A stretch of 64,000 nucleotides of DNA from JAOUEA01 sp963719165 (GCA_963719165.1 CAVRAV010000001.1:124001-188000); one strand, 5' to 3'. Counted from the stretch's first letter, positions 17,147-26,950 are shown. Notes: generated from the sequence alone by a model not told the origin. A program made the numbers and translations.

Positions 17147-18070
17147 ATGAAGATCACCGTCGTCGGCAGCGGCTTCGTCGGACAGACCACCGCGATGCGC
17201 GTCTTGGAGAAGGGCCTCGGAGCGGTCGTGTTGATCGACATCATCGAGGGCAAACCCCAGGGGCTGGCTCTCGACCTCAAGGAAGCCGCGCCGGTCGAGG
17301 GCTACGAGCCGCTGATCACCGGCACCAACGACTACGCGGACACGGCGGGCAGCGACGTCGTCGTGATCACCGCCGGCTTCCCGCGTCAGCCGGGGATGAG
17401 CCGCATGGACCTCCTGGGCAAGAACGCGAACGTCATGAAGAGCGTGGTGGATCAGGTGGTGCCGGGCTCGCCCGAGGCCATCGTCATCGTGGTCTCGAAC
17501 CCGCTCGACGAGATGACCTTCCTCGCCGCCCAGCTCTCCGGATTCCCCAAGGAGCGGGTGTTCGGGATGGCCGGCGTGCTGGACTCGGCGCGGCTGCGGC
17601 ACTTCATCGCCGAGGCCACGGGCGTCCCACCCACGAAGGTGGATGCCATCACGCTCGGCTCCCACGGAGACGCCATGGTCGCGCTGCCGCGCCACGCTAC
17701 CGTCGACGGTCGCCCGCTCCCGGAGCTGGTGAACGAGGAGGTGCTGGAACGCCTGTTCCAGCGAACGCGCGACGGCGGCGCCGAGATCGTGGGCCTGCTG
17801 AAGTCCGGCTCGGCCTACTACGCGCCGAGCGCTTCGGTGGTGGCCATGGTCCGGGCGGTGGCACGCGACACCAAGGAGATCCTGCCGGTCTGCGCGTGGG
17901 CCACCGGCCAGTACGGCATCGAGGACGTCTACCTGGGCGTGCCGGCGCGCCTCGGGTCCAGGGGCGTCGAGGAGATCGTCGAACTCGAGTTGAACGACGA
18001 GGAACTGGCGGCACTGCGGGCCGCGGCCGAGGGGATCCGCGCGAAGTGCGCCGACCTCGCGAGGCTCTGA
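17147..18070 (+). CDS. mdh: Malate dehydrogenase (LDH-like type)
   Basis: Oxidises malate to oxaloacetate with NAD+, 307 aa. The N-terminal Rossmann loop is VVGSGFVGQ, the mobile loop GFPRQPGMSRMDLL carries the arginines that select the dicarboxylate, VSNPLDEMT is conserved, GMAGVLDSARLRHF carries the substrate Arg, and LGSHGD holds the catalytic His. The last is the lactate-dehydrogenase-like clade of MDH found in many bacteria and archaea. GAGGAG precedes the ATG by 8 bases. With citrate synthase, isocitrate dehydrogenase and sdhCDAB nearby it forms most of a TCA block. Confidence 0.94.
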   Translation: MKITVVGSGFVGQTTAMRVLEKGLGAVVLIDIIEGKPQGLALDLKEAAPVEGYEPLITGTNDYADTAGSDVVVITAGFPRQPGMSRMDLLGKNANVMKSVVDQVVPGSPEAIVIVVSNPLDEMTFLAAQLSGFPKERVFGMAGVLDSARLRHFIAEATGVPPTKVDAITLGSHGDAMVALPRHATVDGRPLPELVNEEVLERLFQRTRDGGAEIVGLLKSGSAYYAPSASVVAMVRAVARDTKEILPVCAWATGQYGIEDVYLGVPARLGSRGVEEIVELELNDEELAALRAAAEGIRAKCADLARL

Positions 18071-18082
18071 GCCGCGAGGTCC

Positions 18083-18607
18083 TCAGGCCCCCGGCGTCGC
18101 GGCCGGTTGCGTCGGCGCGGCGGCCCACGCGAGGTCGAGCACGGCGCCCAGGATGGCGAGGACGCCGCCCGCCGCGGCGACGAACACGCCCAACCCGCGC
18201 GTGACGGCGGGGTGATCGGGCAGGCCGTAGCGGCTGTTCGCGAAGATGAGCACGTAGAACGCGCCGACGGTGCCCGCCGTCGCCGCCGCGATCATCACGA
18301 CCGCGATCGCCTTCTCCGCCGCGCGGCTGCGCGCGCCGCGAAGCGCCATGAGCCCGACCAGCAGGACCAGCGCGGCGATCAGCGCGATCTTGCCGCCGCC
18401 GATGTCGAGGCCCTTGTACGTCACCTCGACGTCCCCGGCGATGCCCTGGGGGACGGGCACGGTGATCCAGAGCAACACGGATCCGACGCCCAACCCCAGC
18501 GCGCCCATGGCCGTGGCGAGGAACCCGGCCAGTCGCAGGGGGGACGGCGCGACGACGGAGGTCACCGGCTCGGCGTGCTCGTCCGCGGGCGGGGTCGTTT
18601 CGGACAT
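18083..18607 (-). CDS. Four-helix membrane protein of unknown function
   Basis: A 174-residue protein with a cytoplasmic N-terminal tail and about four membrane helices (near residues 27-49, 75-91, 100-122 and 135-160). Between the first two lies a short loop with VEVTYKGLDIGGGK. Nothing recognisable as a catalytic motif is seen. The ATG at 18607 is preferred over an upstream extension because the extension lacks hydrophobic or conserved character. It converges on mdh with 12 bases between. Confidence 0.6.
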   Translation of the reverse strand: MSETTPPADEHAEPVTSVVAPSPLRLAGFLATAMGALGLGVGSVLLWITVPVPQGIAGDVEVTYKGLDIGGGKIALIAALVLLVGLMALRGARSRAAEKAIAVVMIAAATAGTVGAFYVLIFANSRYGLPDHPAVTRGLGVFVAAAGGVLAILGAVLDLAWAAAPTQPAATPGA

Positions 18608-18667
18608 CCCCGGAGTCTCCCATCTGCCGCACGTCGATGGAAGCAGCGCCTCCCGCGGCGCGCGGAG

Positions 18668-18673
18668 TAGCAT
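18668..18673 (+). promoter_or_regulatory. Putative -10 element TAGCAT (leaderless)
   Basis: TAGCAT ends 6 bases before the ATG at 18680. Confidence 0.5.
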
Positions 18674-18679
18674 CCGATC

Positions 18680-18862
18680 ATGACTTCGGACGACGACGGG
18701 TTCATGGCGGAGCTCCGCTCCCGCGGCCGCGCCTTCTTCACGAACTGGTCCACCTACGACGCGCCGCTGCTCACGAAGGTCGGTCTCACCGTGAAGAACC
18801 GCACCCGCTCCGTGGTCACCCTGCAGGGGTGCTGCGGGAATCACGGCCAGCCCGGGTGTTGA
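18680..18862 (+). CDS. 60-aa protein with a cysteine-rich C-terminal tail
   Basis: Unrecognised small protein. An acidic start, an amphipathic middle (RAFFTNWSTYDAPLLTKVGLT) and a basic stretch lead into the tail GCCGNHGQPGC with Cys51, Cys52 and Cys60. The spacing and the His could bind a metal, or the tail could be a processed peptide; neither is shown. Support for its being real: the -10 TAGCAT sits exactly 6 bases before the ATG, as for many neighbours, and the tail is compositionally unlike random translation. An internal ATG at 18704 is a weaker alternative. Confidence 0.55.
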   Translation: MTSDDDGFMAELRSRGRAFFTNWSTYDAPLLTKVGLTVKNRTRSVVTLQGCCGNHGQPGC

Positions 18863-18916
18863 CAGCTCCCCGAGGACCCCGGTCGGGGTCCCCACGAGCA
18901 TCGCCATCAGCCCTGA

Positions 18917-19999
18917 TCAGCTCGCGCCGTGCTCCCACGCCGTGACGGCCAGGGCGATCTCCTCCGCCACGGCCATCGTGGATGCGGTGCCACCCAGGTC
19001 CGGGGTGCGGACGTCGCCGCGGCCGAGCACCTCGTCTACCGCCCACTCCACGTTCTCCGCCGCGGTCAGCTCGCCCACGTGGCGCAACAGCATCGCGCCC
19101 GACAGGATCATGGCGATGGGATCTGCGGTGCCCATACCGGCGATGTCGGGCGCGCTCCCGTGCACCGGCTCGAACACGGCGTACTCCCAGCCGATGTTCG
19201 CACCGGGGATGAGGCCCAGGCCGCCCACGAGCCCCGCGCAAAGGTCGCTCAAGATGTCGCCGTAGAGGTTGGGCAGCAGCAGGACGTCGAAGCGGTCCGG
19301 ATCTTTCGCCAGGCGGTTCGCGAGATGGTCGATCTGGATCTCCTCGCACGCGACGTCCGGGTAGCCGCGGGACTCCGCCAGCGCGGTGGCGAGGAACAGG
19401 CCGTCGGAGAAGCGCATGACGCTGGCCTTGTGGCCCACGGTGATCTTCTTGCGGCCGTTCGCGCGCGCGTACTCGAAGGCGAACCGCACGATCCGCCGCG
19501 TGCCGCTCACGCTGATGGGCTTCACGGTGAACCCGGCGTCCGGACGCAGCTCATAGCCCCCCAGCGAGCGCAGCTCCTCGCGCAGCGCAGCGGCTTCGGG
19601 CGATCCCCGCTCGTACTCGATGCCCGCATACAGGTCCTCGGTGTTCTCGCGGATCACGACGAGGTCGACCCCGACGTGGCGCAGGCGCACGCCGGGGAGC
19701 GCGCGCGCCGGCCGCACGGCGGCGAACAGGTCGAGGCCCTGGCGCAGGGCCACGTTGACGCTGCGGAACCCCGTCCCCACGGGCGTCGTGATGGGTCCCT
19801 TCAGCCCGATGCGCGTGGAGCGGATCGCCTCCAGGGTCTCCTCGGGCATCAACGCGCCCTGTTCCTCGAGCGCCGGGGCCCCGGCGGGGCGCTCGATCCA
19901 CTCGATGCCCACGTCGGCGGCGTCCAGGACCAGGCGGGCGGCCCGGGCCACCTCCGGGCCGATCCCGTCGCCGGGGATCAACGTCACCCTGTGCGCCAT
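18917..19999 (-). CDS. Isocitrate/isopropylmalate dehydrogenase family protein (copy 2)
   Basis: Second beta-decarboxylating dehydrogenase (360 aa), clearly a paralogue of the 15183-16274 product. It has LIPGDGIGPEV, SVNVALRQGLDLFAAVRPAR, VVIRENTEDLYAG, a GHKASVMRFSDG lysine segment and EPVHGSAPDIAGMGTADP. In NAD-dependent enzymes the nucleotide loop usually keeps an Asp or Glu where NADP enzymes have basic residues; I cannot settle the cofactor by eye. One of the two copies is likely isocitrate dehydrogenase and the other could act on isopropylmalate, homoisocitrate or tartrate. The ATG is 8 bases from a TACCCT -10. It lies downstream of, and on the same strand as, the sdh operon. Confidence 0.85.
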   Translation of the reverse strand: MAHRVTLIPGDGIGPEVARAARLVLDAADVGIEWIERPAGAPALEEQGALMPEETLEAIRSTRIGLKGPITTPVGTGFRSVNVALRQGLDLFAAVRPARALPGVRLRHVGVDLVVIRENTEDLYAGIEYERGSPEAAALREELRSLGGYELRPDAGFTVKPISVSGTRRIVRFAFEYARANGRKKITVGHKASVMRFSDGLFLATALAESRGYPDVACEEIQIDHLANRLAKDPDRFDVLLLPNLYGDILSDLCAGLVGGLGLIPGANIGWEYAVFEPVHGSAPDIAGMGTADPIAMILSGAMLLRHVGELTAAENVEWAVDEVLGRGDVRTPDLGGTASTMAVAEEIALAVTAWEHGAS

Positions 20000-20007
20000 G
20001 GTGGGAC

Positions 20008-20013
20008 AGGGTA
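20008..20013 (-). promoter_or_regulatory. Putative -10 element TACCCT (leaderless)
   Basis: Minus-strand TACCCT ends 8 bases before the ATG at 19999, just after the sdhB stop codon. Confidence 0.4.
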
Positions 20014-20018
20014 GCGGG

Positions 20019-20792
20019 CTAGAACCGGTCGAACAGGATCGAGCGCTTCACTTCCTGGATCGCCTTGGTGACCTCGATGCCACGCGGACATGCATCCGTG
20101 CAGTTGAAGGTGGTGCGGCAACGGAACACGCCCGTCTTCTCCGAGAGGATCTTCAGGCGCTGTTGGGACCCGTGGTCGCGCGAGTCGTAGATGAACCGGT
20201 GGGCGTTCACGATCGCCGCCGGACCGATGTAGCCCTCGTCGCCCCAGAAGATCGGGCACGACGTGGTGCAGGCCGCGCACAGGATGCACTTGGTGGTGTC
20301 GTCGTAGCGCGCGCGCTCCTCGGCCGACTGAAGCCGCTCGCGCTCGGGCTCGCCGTCATCGTTGATGAGGTAGGGCAGGACGGCGCGGTAGCCGTCGAGG
20401 AAGGGGTCCATGTCCACCACGAGGTCCTTGAGGACGGGAAGTCCCCGGATGGGTTCGATCGTCACCCGCGGCTCTACGTCCGTGACGAGTACCTTGCAGG
20501 CGAGCGCGTTGCGACCGTTGATGAGCATGGCGTCGGATCCGCAGATCCCGTGTGCGCACGAGCGGCGGAAGGTCAGCGTGCCGTCGTGGTGCCACTTCAC
20601 GGTGTGCAGCACCTCGACGAGGCGCTCGAGCGGATCGGCCTGCACCGTGAACTCGTCCCACCAGCTGTCTTGGGAGACCTCCGGGTTGAACCGGCGGATC
20701 CTCAGCGTGAGCGCCACCTGGTGTGCGGGGCGCGCGGGTCTGCCGACCTGACGTTCGTCGGAGCCCTGCAGGGCGTCGGCGACGGAGGCCAT
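20019..20792 (-). CDS. sdhB: Succinate dehydrogenase iron-sulfur subunit
   Basis: Electron-transfer subunit (257 aa) of complex II. The [2Fe-2S] ligands are C79, C84, D87 and C99 (the Asp at the third site is also found in E. coli). The [4Fe-4S] ligands lie in CILCAACTTSCP (C169, C172, C175) and the [3Fe-4S] ligands in C179, C225 and C231, with C235 closing the ferredoxin-like repeat. The ATG overlaps the sdhA stop by one base (TGATG), so translation is coupled. It is the last gene of the sdhC-sdhD-sdhA-sdhB order. Confidence 0.95.
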   Translation of the reverse strand: MASVADALQGSDERQVGRPARPAHQVALTLRIRRFNPEVSQDSWWDEFTVQADPLERLVEVLHTVKWHHDGTLTFRRSCAHGICGSDAMLINGRNALACKVLVTDVEPRVTIEPIRGLPVLKDLVVDMDPFLDGYRAVLPYLINDDGEPERERLQSAEERARYDDTTKCILCAACTTSCPIFWGDEGYIGPAAIVNAHRFIYDSRDHGSQQRLKILSEKTGVFRCRTTFNCTDACPRGIEVTKAIQEVKRSILFDRF

Positions 20793-22531
20793 CAGTACTT
20801 GCGCTCCATGGGCACGTAAGGACCGAGCTTCACCGGTTTGTAGTCGAGCGTGACGGCGCCGTCGTCCGCCCGGTACGCCAGCGTGTGCTTGAGCCAGTTG
20901 GCGTCGTCGCGCAAGGGATGGTCCTCGCGGTAGTGCGCGCCGCGACTCTCCGTGCGCGCCCGGGCGGCCACCACCAGCGCGTCCGCGCAGTCCAGCAGGA
21001 AGCCCAGCTCCACCGTCTCCATCAGGTCGGTGTTGTACACGCTGCCCTTGTCGGTGATCGCGACGCGCTCGTATCGCTCGCGGAGGCCGTCCAGGATCTC
21101 CCGCATCGTCGCGAGGCTCTCCTCCGAGCGCACCACGAAGGCGAGGTCGAACATGCCCTCCTGCAACTCCCTGCGGATGTCCGCGGCGTTCTCGCCCCGA
21201 CCCCGCGTCAAGATGGCGTTCACGAGGTCGAGCGCGCGCTCCGCGGGCCGCTCGGGCGCCCGCGGGAGGTCCACCTCCTGGGCGTAGCGGGCGAGGTGCG
21301 CGCCGCCGCGCCGGCCGAACACCACGATGTCGAGCAGGGAGTTCGTCCCCAGGCGGTTGGCGCCGTGCACCGATACGCACGCGCACTCGCCGGCGGCGTA
21401 GAGGCCCGGCACGGGCGTCTCCTCGGGTCCCATCACCACGCGGGCGTCCGTGTCCGTGGGGATGCCTCCCATCGCGTAGTGGGCGGTGGGCTGGATCGGC
21501 ACCGGCTGCGTGGTGGGTTCCACCTGCAGGTAGACGCGCGCGAACTCCGTGATGTCGGGCAGCTTCTCCTCGATCAGCGCCGCCGGCAGGTGCGTGAGGT
21601 CGAGGTAGACGTAGTCGCCGTTCGGCCCGTCGCCGCGGCCCTCCCTGATCTCCTGGTAGATCGCGCGGCTCACCATGTCGCGCGGTGCGAGGTCCTTGAT
21701 GGTGGGCGCGTAGCGCTCCATGAAGCGCTCCCCGTCCTTGTTCCGGACGATGGCGCCCTCGCCCCGCGCCGCCTCCGACAGCAGCACCCCCAGCTTGTAC
21801 AGGCCCGTGGGGTGGAACTGGAACATCTCCATGTCCTCCAGCGGGATGCCGCGGCGCCAGGCGACCGCGGGACCGTCGCCCGTGAGCGCATGCGCGTTGG
21901 AGCTCACCTTGAACATCCGGCCGTAGCCGCCGGTCGCGAAGAGCACGCCCTTGGCCCGGAAGACGTGGATCTCGCCCGAGGCCAGCTCGTAGGCCACCAC
22001 GCCGGCCGCGTGCCCGTGCTCGTCGCGCAGCAGATCGAGGCAGTAGAACTCGTTGAAGAAGCGGACGTCGCGCTTCACGCACTGCTGGTAGAGCGTCTGC
22101 AAGATCATGTGGCCGGTGCGGTCGGCGGCGTAGCACGCGCGCTTGACGGGCCGCTCGCCGTGATTCGCCGTGTGCCCACCGAACCTCCGCTGGTCGATCT
22201 TCCCCTCGGGGGTGCGGTTGAAGGGCAGCCCGAAGTGCTCCAGCTCGATGATCGCGTCCACGGCCTCTTCCGTCAGGAGCTGCGCCGCCGGCTGATCGCT
22301 CAGGTAATCGCCGCCCTTGACGGTGTCGAAGGCGTGCCACTCGGGTGAGTCCTCCTCCACGTTGCCGAGCGCGGCACACACACCGCCCTGGGCGGCGCCC
22401 GTGTGCGAGCGGGTGGGATACAGCTTGGAGATCACGGCGGTGCGGACGTGGCTGCTGGTTTCGATGGCCGCGCGCATGCCGGCCCCGCCGGCGCCTACGA
22501 TCACGGCGTCGTACGTGTGCGTCGTCACCAT
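20792..22531 (-). CDS. sdhA: Succinate dehydrogenase flavoprotein subunit
   Basis: Catalytic subunit (579 aa) oxidising succinate to fumarate. The FAD-binding VGAGGAGMRAA is at the N terminus, and RSHTGAAQGGVCAALGN carries His43, the expected covalent FAD anchor. Later HPTGLY, the active-site Arg region and GLYAAGECACVSVHGANRLGTN are all present. Length is normal. It starts one base after the sdhD stop and overlaps sdhB by one base. The fumarate-reductase direction cannot be excluded from sequence, but the TCA neighbourhood favours succinate oxidation. Confidence 0.96.
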   Translation of the reverse strand: MVTTHTYDAVIVGAGGAGMRAAIETSSHVRTAVISKLYPTRSHTGAAQGGVCAALGNVEEDSPEWHAFDTVKGGDYLSDQPAAQLLTEEAVDAIIELEHFGLPFNRTPEGKIDQRRFGGHTANHGERPVKRACYAADRTGHMILQTLYQQCVKRDVRFFNEFYCLDLLRDEHGHAAGVVAYELASGEIHVFRAKGVLFATGGYGRMFKVSSNAHALTGDGPAVAWRRGIPLEDMEMFQFHPTGLYKLGVLLSEAARGEGAIVRNKDGERFMERYAPTIKDLAPRDMVSRAIYQEIREGRGDGPNGDYVYLDLTHLPAALIEEKLPDITEFARVYLQVEPTTQPVPIQPTAHYAMGGIPTDTDARVVMGPEETPVPGLYAAGECACVSVHGANRLGTNSLLDIVVFGRRGGAHLARYAQEVDLPRAPERPAERALDLVNAILTRGRGENAADIRRELQEGMFDLAFVVRSEESLATMREILDGLRERYERVAITDKGSVYNTDLMETVELGFLLDCADALVVAARARTESRGAHYREDHPLRDDANWLKHTLAYRADDGAVTLDYKPVKLGPYVPMERKY

Positions 22532-22532
22532 G

Positions 22533-22988
22533 TCAAACGGCCCCCGGCCACTTGGACGGGTCGAAGGTCAGCACGATCACCGAGCCGAGCACGAAGAGCG
22601 CGAACCCCAGCGCGTAGAACACCATGTTGGCGGCGAAGCGCACGCCCGGCCTGCGGACGTAGTCCAGGGTGATGTTCCGCAGCCCGTTGATGCCGTGGAT
22701 CAACGCGAGCGTGAGCATCATCCAGTCCCAGGTGCGCCAGAACGGACTCTGCCAACGCAGCGCCACGAACGCGAAGTTCACGCGGCCGACGCCGCCGTCG
22801 GGCACGTGCATGATCAGCACGTGGCCTACGGCCAGGATCAGCAACACGAGGCCGCTGATGCGCATGAACAACCAGGCCCACAGCTCGAAGCCGCCCACGG
22901 GCCGCTCACGGCCGGTGCCCAGGTCCCGCCGGCCGCCGCCGGAAGGGCTCGGCGGGTCCGGCGCGCGCACGGGGGTCTCGGTGGCCAC
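22533..22988 (-). CDS. sdhD: Succinate dehydrogenase membrane anchor subunit
   Basis: Second membrane anchor (151 aa from the GTG at 22988). Three hydrophobic helices are visible: LFMRISGLVLLILAVGHVLI, WMMLTLALIHGINGLRNI and MVFYALGFALFVLGSVIVL. The His residues in the first two (GHVLIMHV and LIHGINGL) are in position to ligate haem b. The first 30 residues are Pro/Gly-rich and less certain; a start nearer the first helix is possible. It follows sdhC by 5 bases. Confidence 0.85.
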   Translation of the reverse strand: MATETPVRAPDPPSPSGGGRRDLGTGRERPVGGFELWAWLFMRISGLVLLILAVGHVLIMHVPDGGVGRVNFAFVALRWQSPFWRTWDWMMLTLALIHGINGLRNITLDYVRRPGVRFAANMVFYALGFALFVLGSVIVLTFDPSKWPGAV

Positions 22989-22993
22989 CCGCC

Positions 22994-23398
22994 TCACGCC
23001 CGCAGCAGGTCGAGGGCCTGCTTGCCCATGATGAGGGTGATCGGGATCATCGCGGCGATGAATAGCGCGAGCGTCGCGATCGACATCCCCTTGACGTAGC
23101 GCGCGGTCCTGGGGAAGAAGTCGATGATCGTGATCTTGATGCCGTTGAACGAGTGGTAGAGCACCGCCGCCACGAGGCCCAGTTCGAGCAGGCGCACGTA
23201 AGGGTTCTCGTAGGCCGCGATGACCTTGTTGTAGGCCTCCGGGCCCCAGCCGATCACCGCGGTGTCCACCACGTGGGCGAATAGGAACAGGATGATCGCG
23301 ACGCCCGTCACGCGGTGGAAGAGCCACGACCATTGCCCCGGATGCCCCTTATAGACGGAGCCGTAGTCGTCCTTCTTCTTGCGCAGTCGAGTCGCCAC
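22994..23398 (-). CDS. sdhC: Succinate dehydrogenase cytochrome b556 subunit
   Basis: First gene of the operon, encoding a 134-residue haem-binding anchor. The family signature SWLFHRVTGVAIILFLFAHVVD gives the first helix, and the second has LYHSFNGIKI with the axial-type His. The GTG start is backed by a GAAGGCGATC ribosome site in the 5' leader and a TAGATT -10 about 18 bases upstream. The basic N-terminal tail (RLRKKKDD) is cytoplasmic. Confidence 0.9.
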   Translation of the reverse strand: MATRLRKKKDDYGSVYKGHPGQWSWLFHRVTGVAIILFLFAHVVDTAVIGWGPEAYNKVIAAYENPYVRLLELGLVAAVLYHSFNGIKITIIDFFPRTARYVKGMSIATLALFIAAMIPITLIMGKQALDLLRA

Positions 23399-23506
23399 GA
23401 TGGGATCGCCTTCAATCTATCGCGCCCGGCCCGGCCGCCGCGGACCGGAGCGTCCAGCGGGCCGCGCGGAGTCTACTGCGGAACGTCGACCACCGACCGA
23501 GCCTGC

Positions 23507-24145
23507 TCAGGCGATCCGCAGGGCCACCATGACCCCGTCGCGGATCGGCAGGATCGACGACACGAACCGCTCGTCGGCCGCGATCATGGCGTTGTGTTCG
23601 CGGATCGCATCCGTTACGCCGTCGGGGGGGTCGCCGTCGGGCGGCACGCGCCCGGACCACAAGACGTTGTCGCACAGGTAGAGCCCGCCCAGGCGCACGC
23701 GCTCGCACGCCGCCCTCCAGGCGTCGGGGTAGCCGTCCTTGTCGATGTCGTCGTAGACGACGTCGAACGTGCCGGGGGTGTCGGCGAGCCACGACACGGC
23801 GTCGCCGACGTGGTAGCGGATGCGGTCCACCAGGCCGGCGCGCGCGAGGAACCCGGCTGCGGCGACCTCGTTCTCGGGGTCGCCGTCCGTGCAGTGCACC
23901 TCGCCCTCCGGTCCCACCGCGCGCGCGAACCAATAGGCGGAGTAGCCGAACCCCGATCCGAGCTCGAACACCGTGCTCGCTCCGATCGATCGGGCCAGCA
24001 GCTCGAGCGTGACGCCGACGTTGCGCCCCACGATGGGGAAGCCGCGGCGCTCACCCTCGGCCTCCATCTCGAGGAGAACGTCCTCGTCGTGGCGCGCCTG
24101 GAGGGAGCGGAGGTACGGATCGATGCGGGGATCGGTGATGTCCAT
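23507..24145 (-). CDS. Class I SAM-dependent O-methyltransferase
   Basis: A 212-residue methyltransferase of the catechol/caffeoyl-CoA O-methyltransferase type (Methyltransf_3). SAM-binding motif I is STVFELGSGFGYSAYW; CTDGDPENE gives the ribose-binding acid; FDVVYDDIDKDGY holds the metal-binding Asp pair and LCDNVLWSGRV the last ligand. The substrate is unknown. It is separated from sdhC by about 108 bases and diverges from the mutase gene. The TAGTGT -10 is 6 bases before the ATG. Confidence 0.87.
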   Translation of the reverse strand: MDITDPRIDPYLRSLQARHDEDVLLEMEAEGERRGFPIVGRNVGVTLELLARSIGASTVFELGSGFGYSAYWFARAVGPEGEVHCTDGDPENEVAAAGFLARAGLVDRIRYHVGDAVSWLADTPGTFDVVYDDIDKDGYPDAWRAACERVRLGGLYLCDNVLWSGRVPPDGDPPDGVTDAIREHNAMIAADERFVSSILPIRDGVMVALRIA

Positions 24146-24151
24146 GCGTTG

Positions 24152-24157
24152 ACACTA
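24152..24157 (-). promoter_or_regulatory. Putative -10 element TAGTGT (leaderless)
   Basis: Minus-strand TAGTGT ends 6 bases before the ATG at 24145. A plus-strand -10 for the mutase gene lies 42 bases away, making a compact divergent promoter region. Confidence 0.5.
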
Positions 24158-24198
24158 GCGGGCCGCGGGGCGAGCGACGGACCTCCTCCCGCCGGCGT

Positions 24199-24204
24199 TA
24201 GGCT
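24199..24204 (+). promoter_or_regulatory. Putative -10 element TAGGCT (leaderless)
   Basis: TAGGCT ends 8 bases before the ATG at 24213 and 5 before the alternative GTG at 24210. Confidence 0.5.
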
Positions 24205-24212
24205 GGCGCGTG

Positions 24213-25799
<1,587 letters not shown>

Positions 25800-25813
25800 T
25801 CCGTAACGATCTT

Positions 25814-25972
25814 TCAGGCGAGGGCCGTGGCGGCGTGGCCGACGGCTGCAGCGCCCGCGATCAGCAGCGCCGCGCCCGCCACGCGGGACCCACCCGTGCG
25901 GAACACGACGATCGCGCCCGCGAGGCACCCGAGGCCCACGAGCAGCTCGACCAGGCTGATCGCCGTGTCCAT
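25814..25972 (-). CDS. Small two-helix membrane protein (52 aa)
   Basis: Unrecognised. The ATG at 25972 is chosen because a TAGGGT -10 lies 8 bases upstream and because the upstream extension is not hydrophobic or conserved in look. Two membrane helices joined by a FRTGGSR turn fill nearly the whole protein. It converges on the mutase gene with 14 bases between. Confidence 0.5.
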   Translation of the reverse strand: MDTAISLVELLVGLGCLAGAIVVFRTGGSRVAGAALLIAGAAAVGHAATALA

Positions 25973-25980
25973 GGCGCGGG

Positions 25981-25986
25981 ACCCTA
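25981..25986 (-). promoter_or_regulatory. Putative -10 element TAGGGT (leaderless)
   Basis: Minus-strand TAGGGT ends 8 bases before the ATG at 25972. Confidence 0.4.
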
Positions 25987-26102
25987 GGGCGCCGAAGTCG
26001 CGGACGTCCACGGCCACGGACCCATGCGTGGCGTGGGAGGGCGATCCGCGCCGCGTGGGTGCCTGGCACCGGCCCTCCATGCCGGATCTCTCCGAACCTA
26101 TG

Positions 26103-26120
26103 CACCCGCGCGAGCGGGTG
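26103..26120 (+). other. GNRA-loop hairpin in the 5' region of the DUF4397 gene
   Basis: A perfect 7-bp stem (CACCCGC/GCGGGTG) closes a GCGA tetraloop within the 218-base gene-free gap 25973-26190. GNRA loops often make tertiary contacts in structured leaders, but no known riboswitch class is recognised here. Confidence 0.35.
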
Positions 26121-26190
26121 AACCGGCGTGGGGGGCCGTGCGGATGCGGCGTACATCGACGATCCCCTGGGAGGGGAGGAAGGAGGAGCG

Positions 26191-26868
26191 ATGCGGAAGC
26201 GGATGCTTACGCTGGCCGTCACCCTGGCGGCCACGCTCACGATCTTCGGGGCGGGCACGGCCTCGGCGCACCAGAAGATGGCCACGCTCAACGTGGTGCA
26301 CGGGATCCCCGGCCTCGCCGTGGATGTCTGCGTGAACGGATCGACGGCGATCCCGGATTTCATGCCTGGGGATGTCGTATCCGGGATCGAACTCCCGGCG
26401 GGGACCTACCATCTCGCCGTGGTCGCGGCGGGCGCGAAGTGCTCACCGGCGATCCTCAAGGCCAACGCCGCGTTGTCAGGTGGCCGCAACTACACCGTGG
26501 TCGCGAACCTGAACGCCTCGGGCACGCCCAACCTGAAGGTCTTCACCAGCAACGTCTCCAAGGTGAGCCGTGGCGACGTTCGCCTTCAGGTGCGGCACAC
26601 CGCCGAGGCGCCGGCCGTGAACATCTGGGCCAACGGTTCGCCGCTCAACCGCGGGAATCGATTCACGTGGGGGCACAAGCGCGTGTGGACGGTTCCCGAG
26701 GGGAACTACCGCGTGAAGGTCACCTTGCCCGGTAGCTCCAAGGCCGTGATCGGGCCGACCACGCTGAAGACGGAGGCGGGGCACGCGTACCAGGTCTACG
26801 CCTGGGGCAACGCCGGCTCCGGCTTCAACCTCGCGGTCGTCCCCGTGTGGGTTGGCCAACGCGGTTAG
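26191..26868 (+). CDS. Secreted DUF4397 domain protein
   Basis: A 225-residue exported protein. The signal peptide ends GTASA, predicting a mature N-terminal His27. The remainder has two DUF4397-type beta-sandwich repeats (NVVHGIPGLAVDVCVNG and VRHTAEAPAVNIWANG), which are Ig-like extracytoplasmic modules found in actinobacterial surface proteins. Function is unknown; adhesion or cell-envelope roles are usual guesses. An AGGAGG ribosome site precedes the ATG closely, and a strong hairpin terminator follows the stop, so it is transcribed alone. Two cysteines (in VDVCVNG and AKCSPA) could form a disulfide. Confidence 0.85.
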   Translation: MRKRMLTLAVTLAATLTIFGAGTASAHQKMATLNVVHGIPGLAVDVCVNGSTAIPDFMPGDVVSGIELPAGTYHLAVVAAGAKCSPAILKANAALSGGRNYTVVANLNASGTPNLKVFTSNVSKVSRGDVRLQVRHTAEAPAVNIWANGSPLNRGNRFTWGHKRVWTVPEGNYRVKVTLPGSSKAVIGPTTLKTEAGHAYQVYAWGNAGSGFNLAVVPVWVGQRG

Positions 26869-26890
26869 GCCAGAGCCGTTCGCGTCAGAA

Positions 26891-26921
26891 GGTGGGGCCG
26901 GGGCTTGGCCCCGGCCCCACC
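26891..26921 (+). terminator. Intrinsic terminator-like hairpin
   Basis: A perfect 14-bp inverted repeat (GGTGGGGCCGGGGC with its complement) with a 3-base TTG loop lies 22 bases after the DUF4397 stop. The T-tract after it is weak (CGTCGTTT), as is common in high-GC genomes. Confidence 0.75.
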
Positions 26922-26950
26922 GTCGTTTCCCGGCACGCGCACGAGACCGT

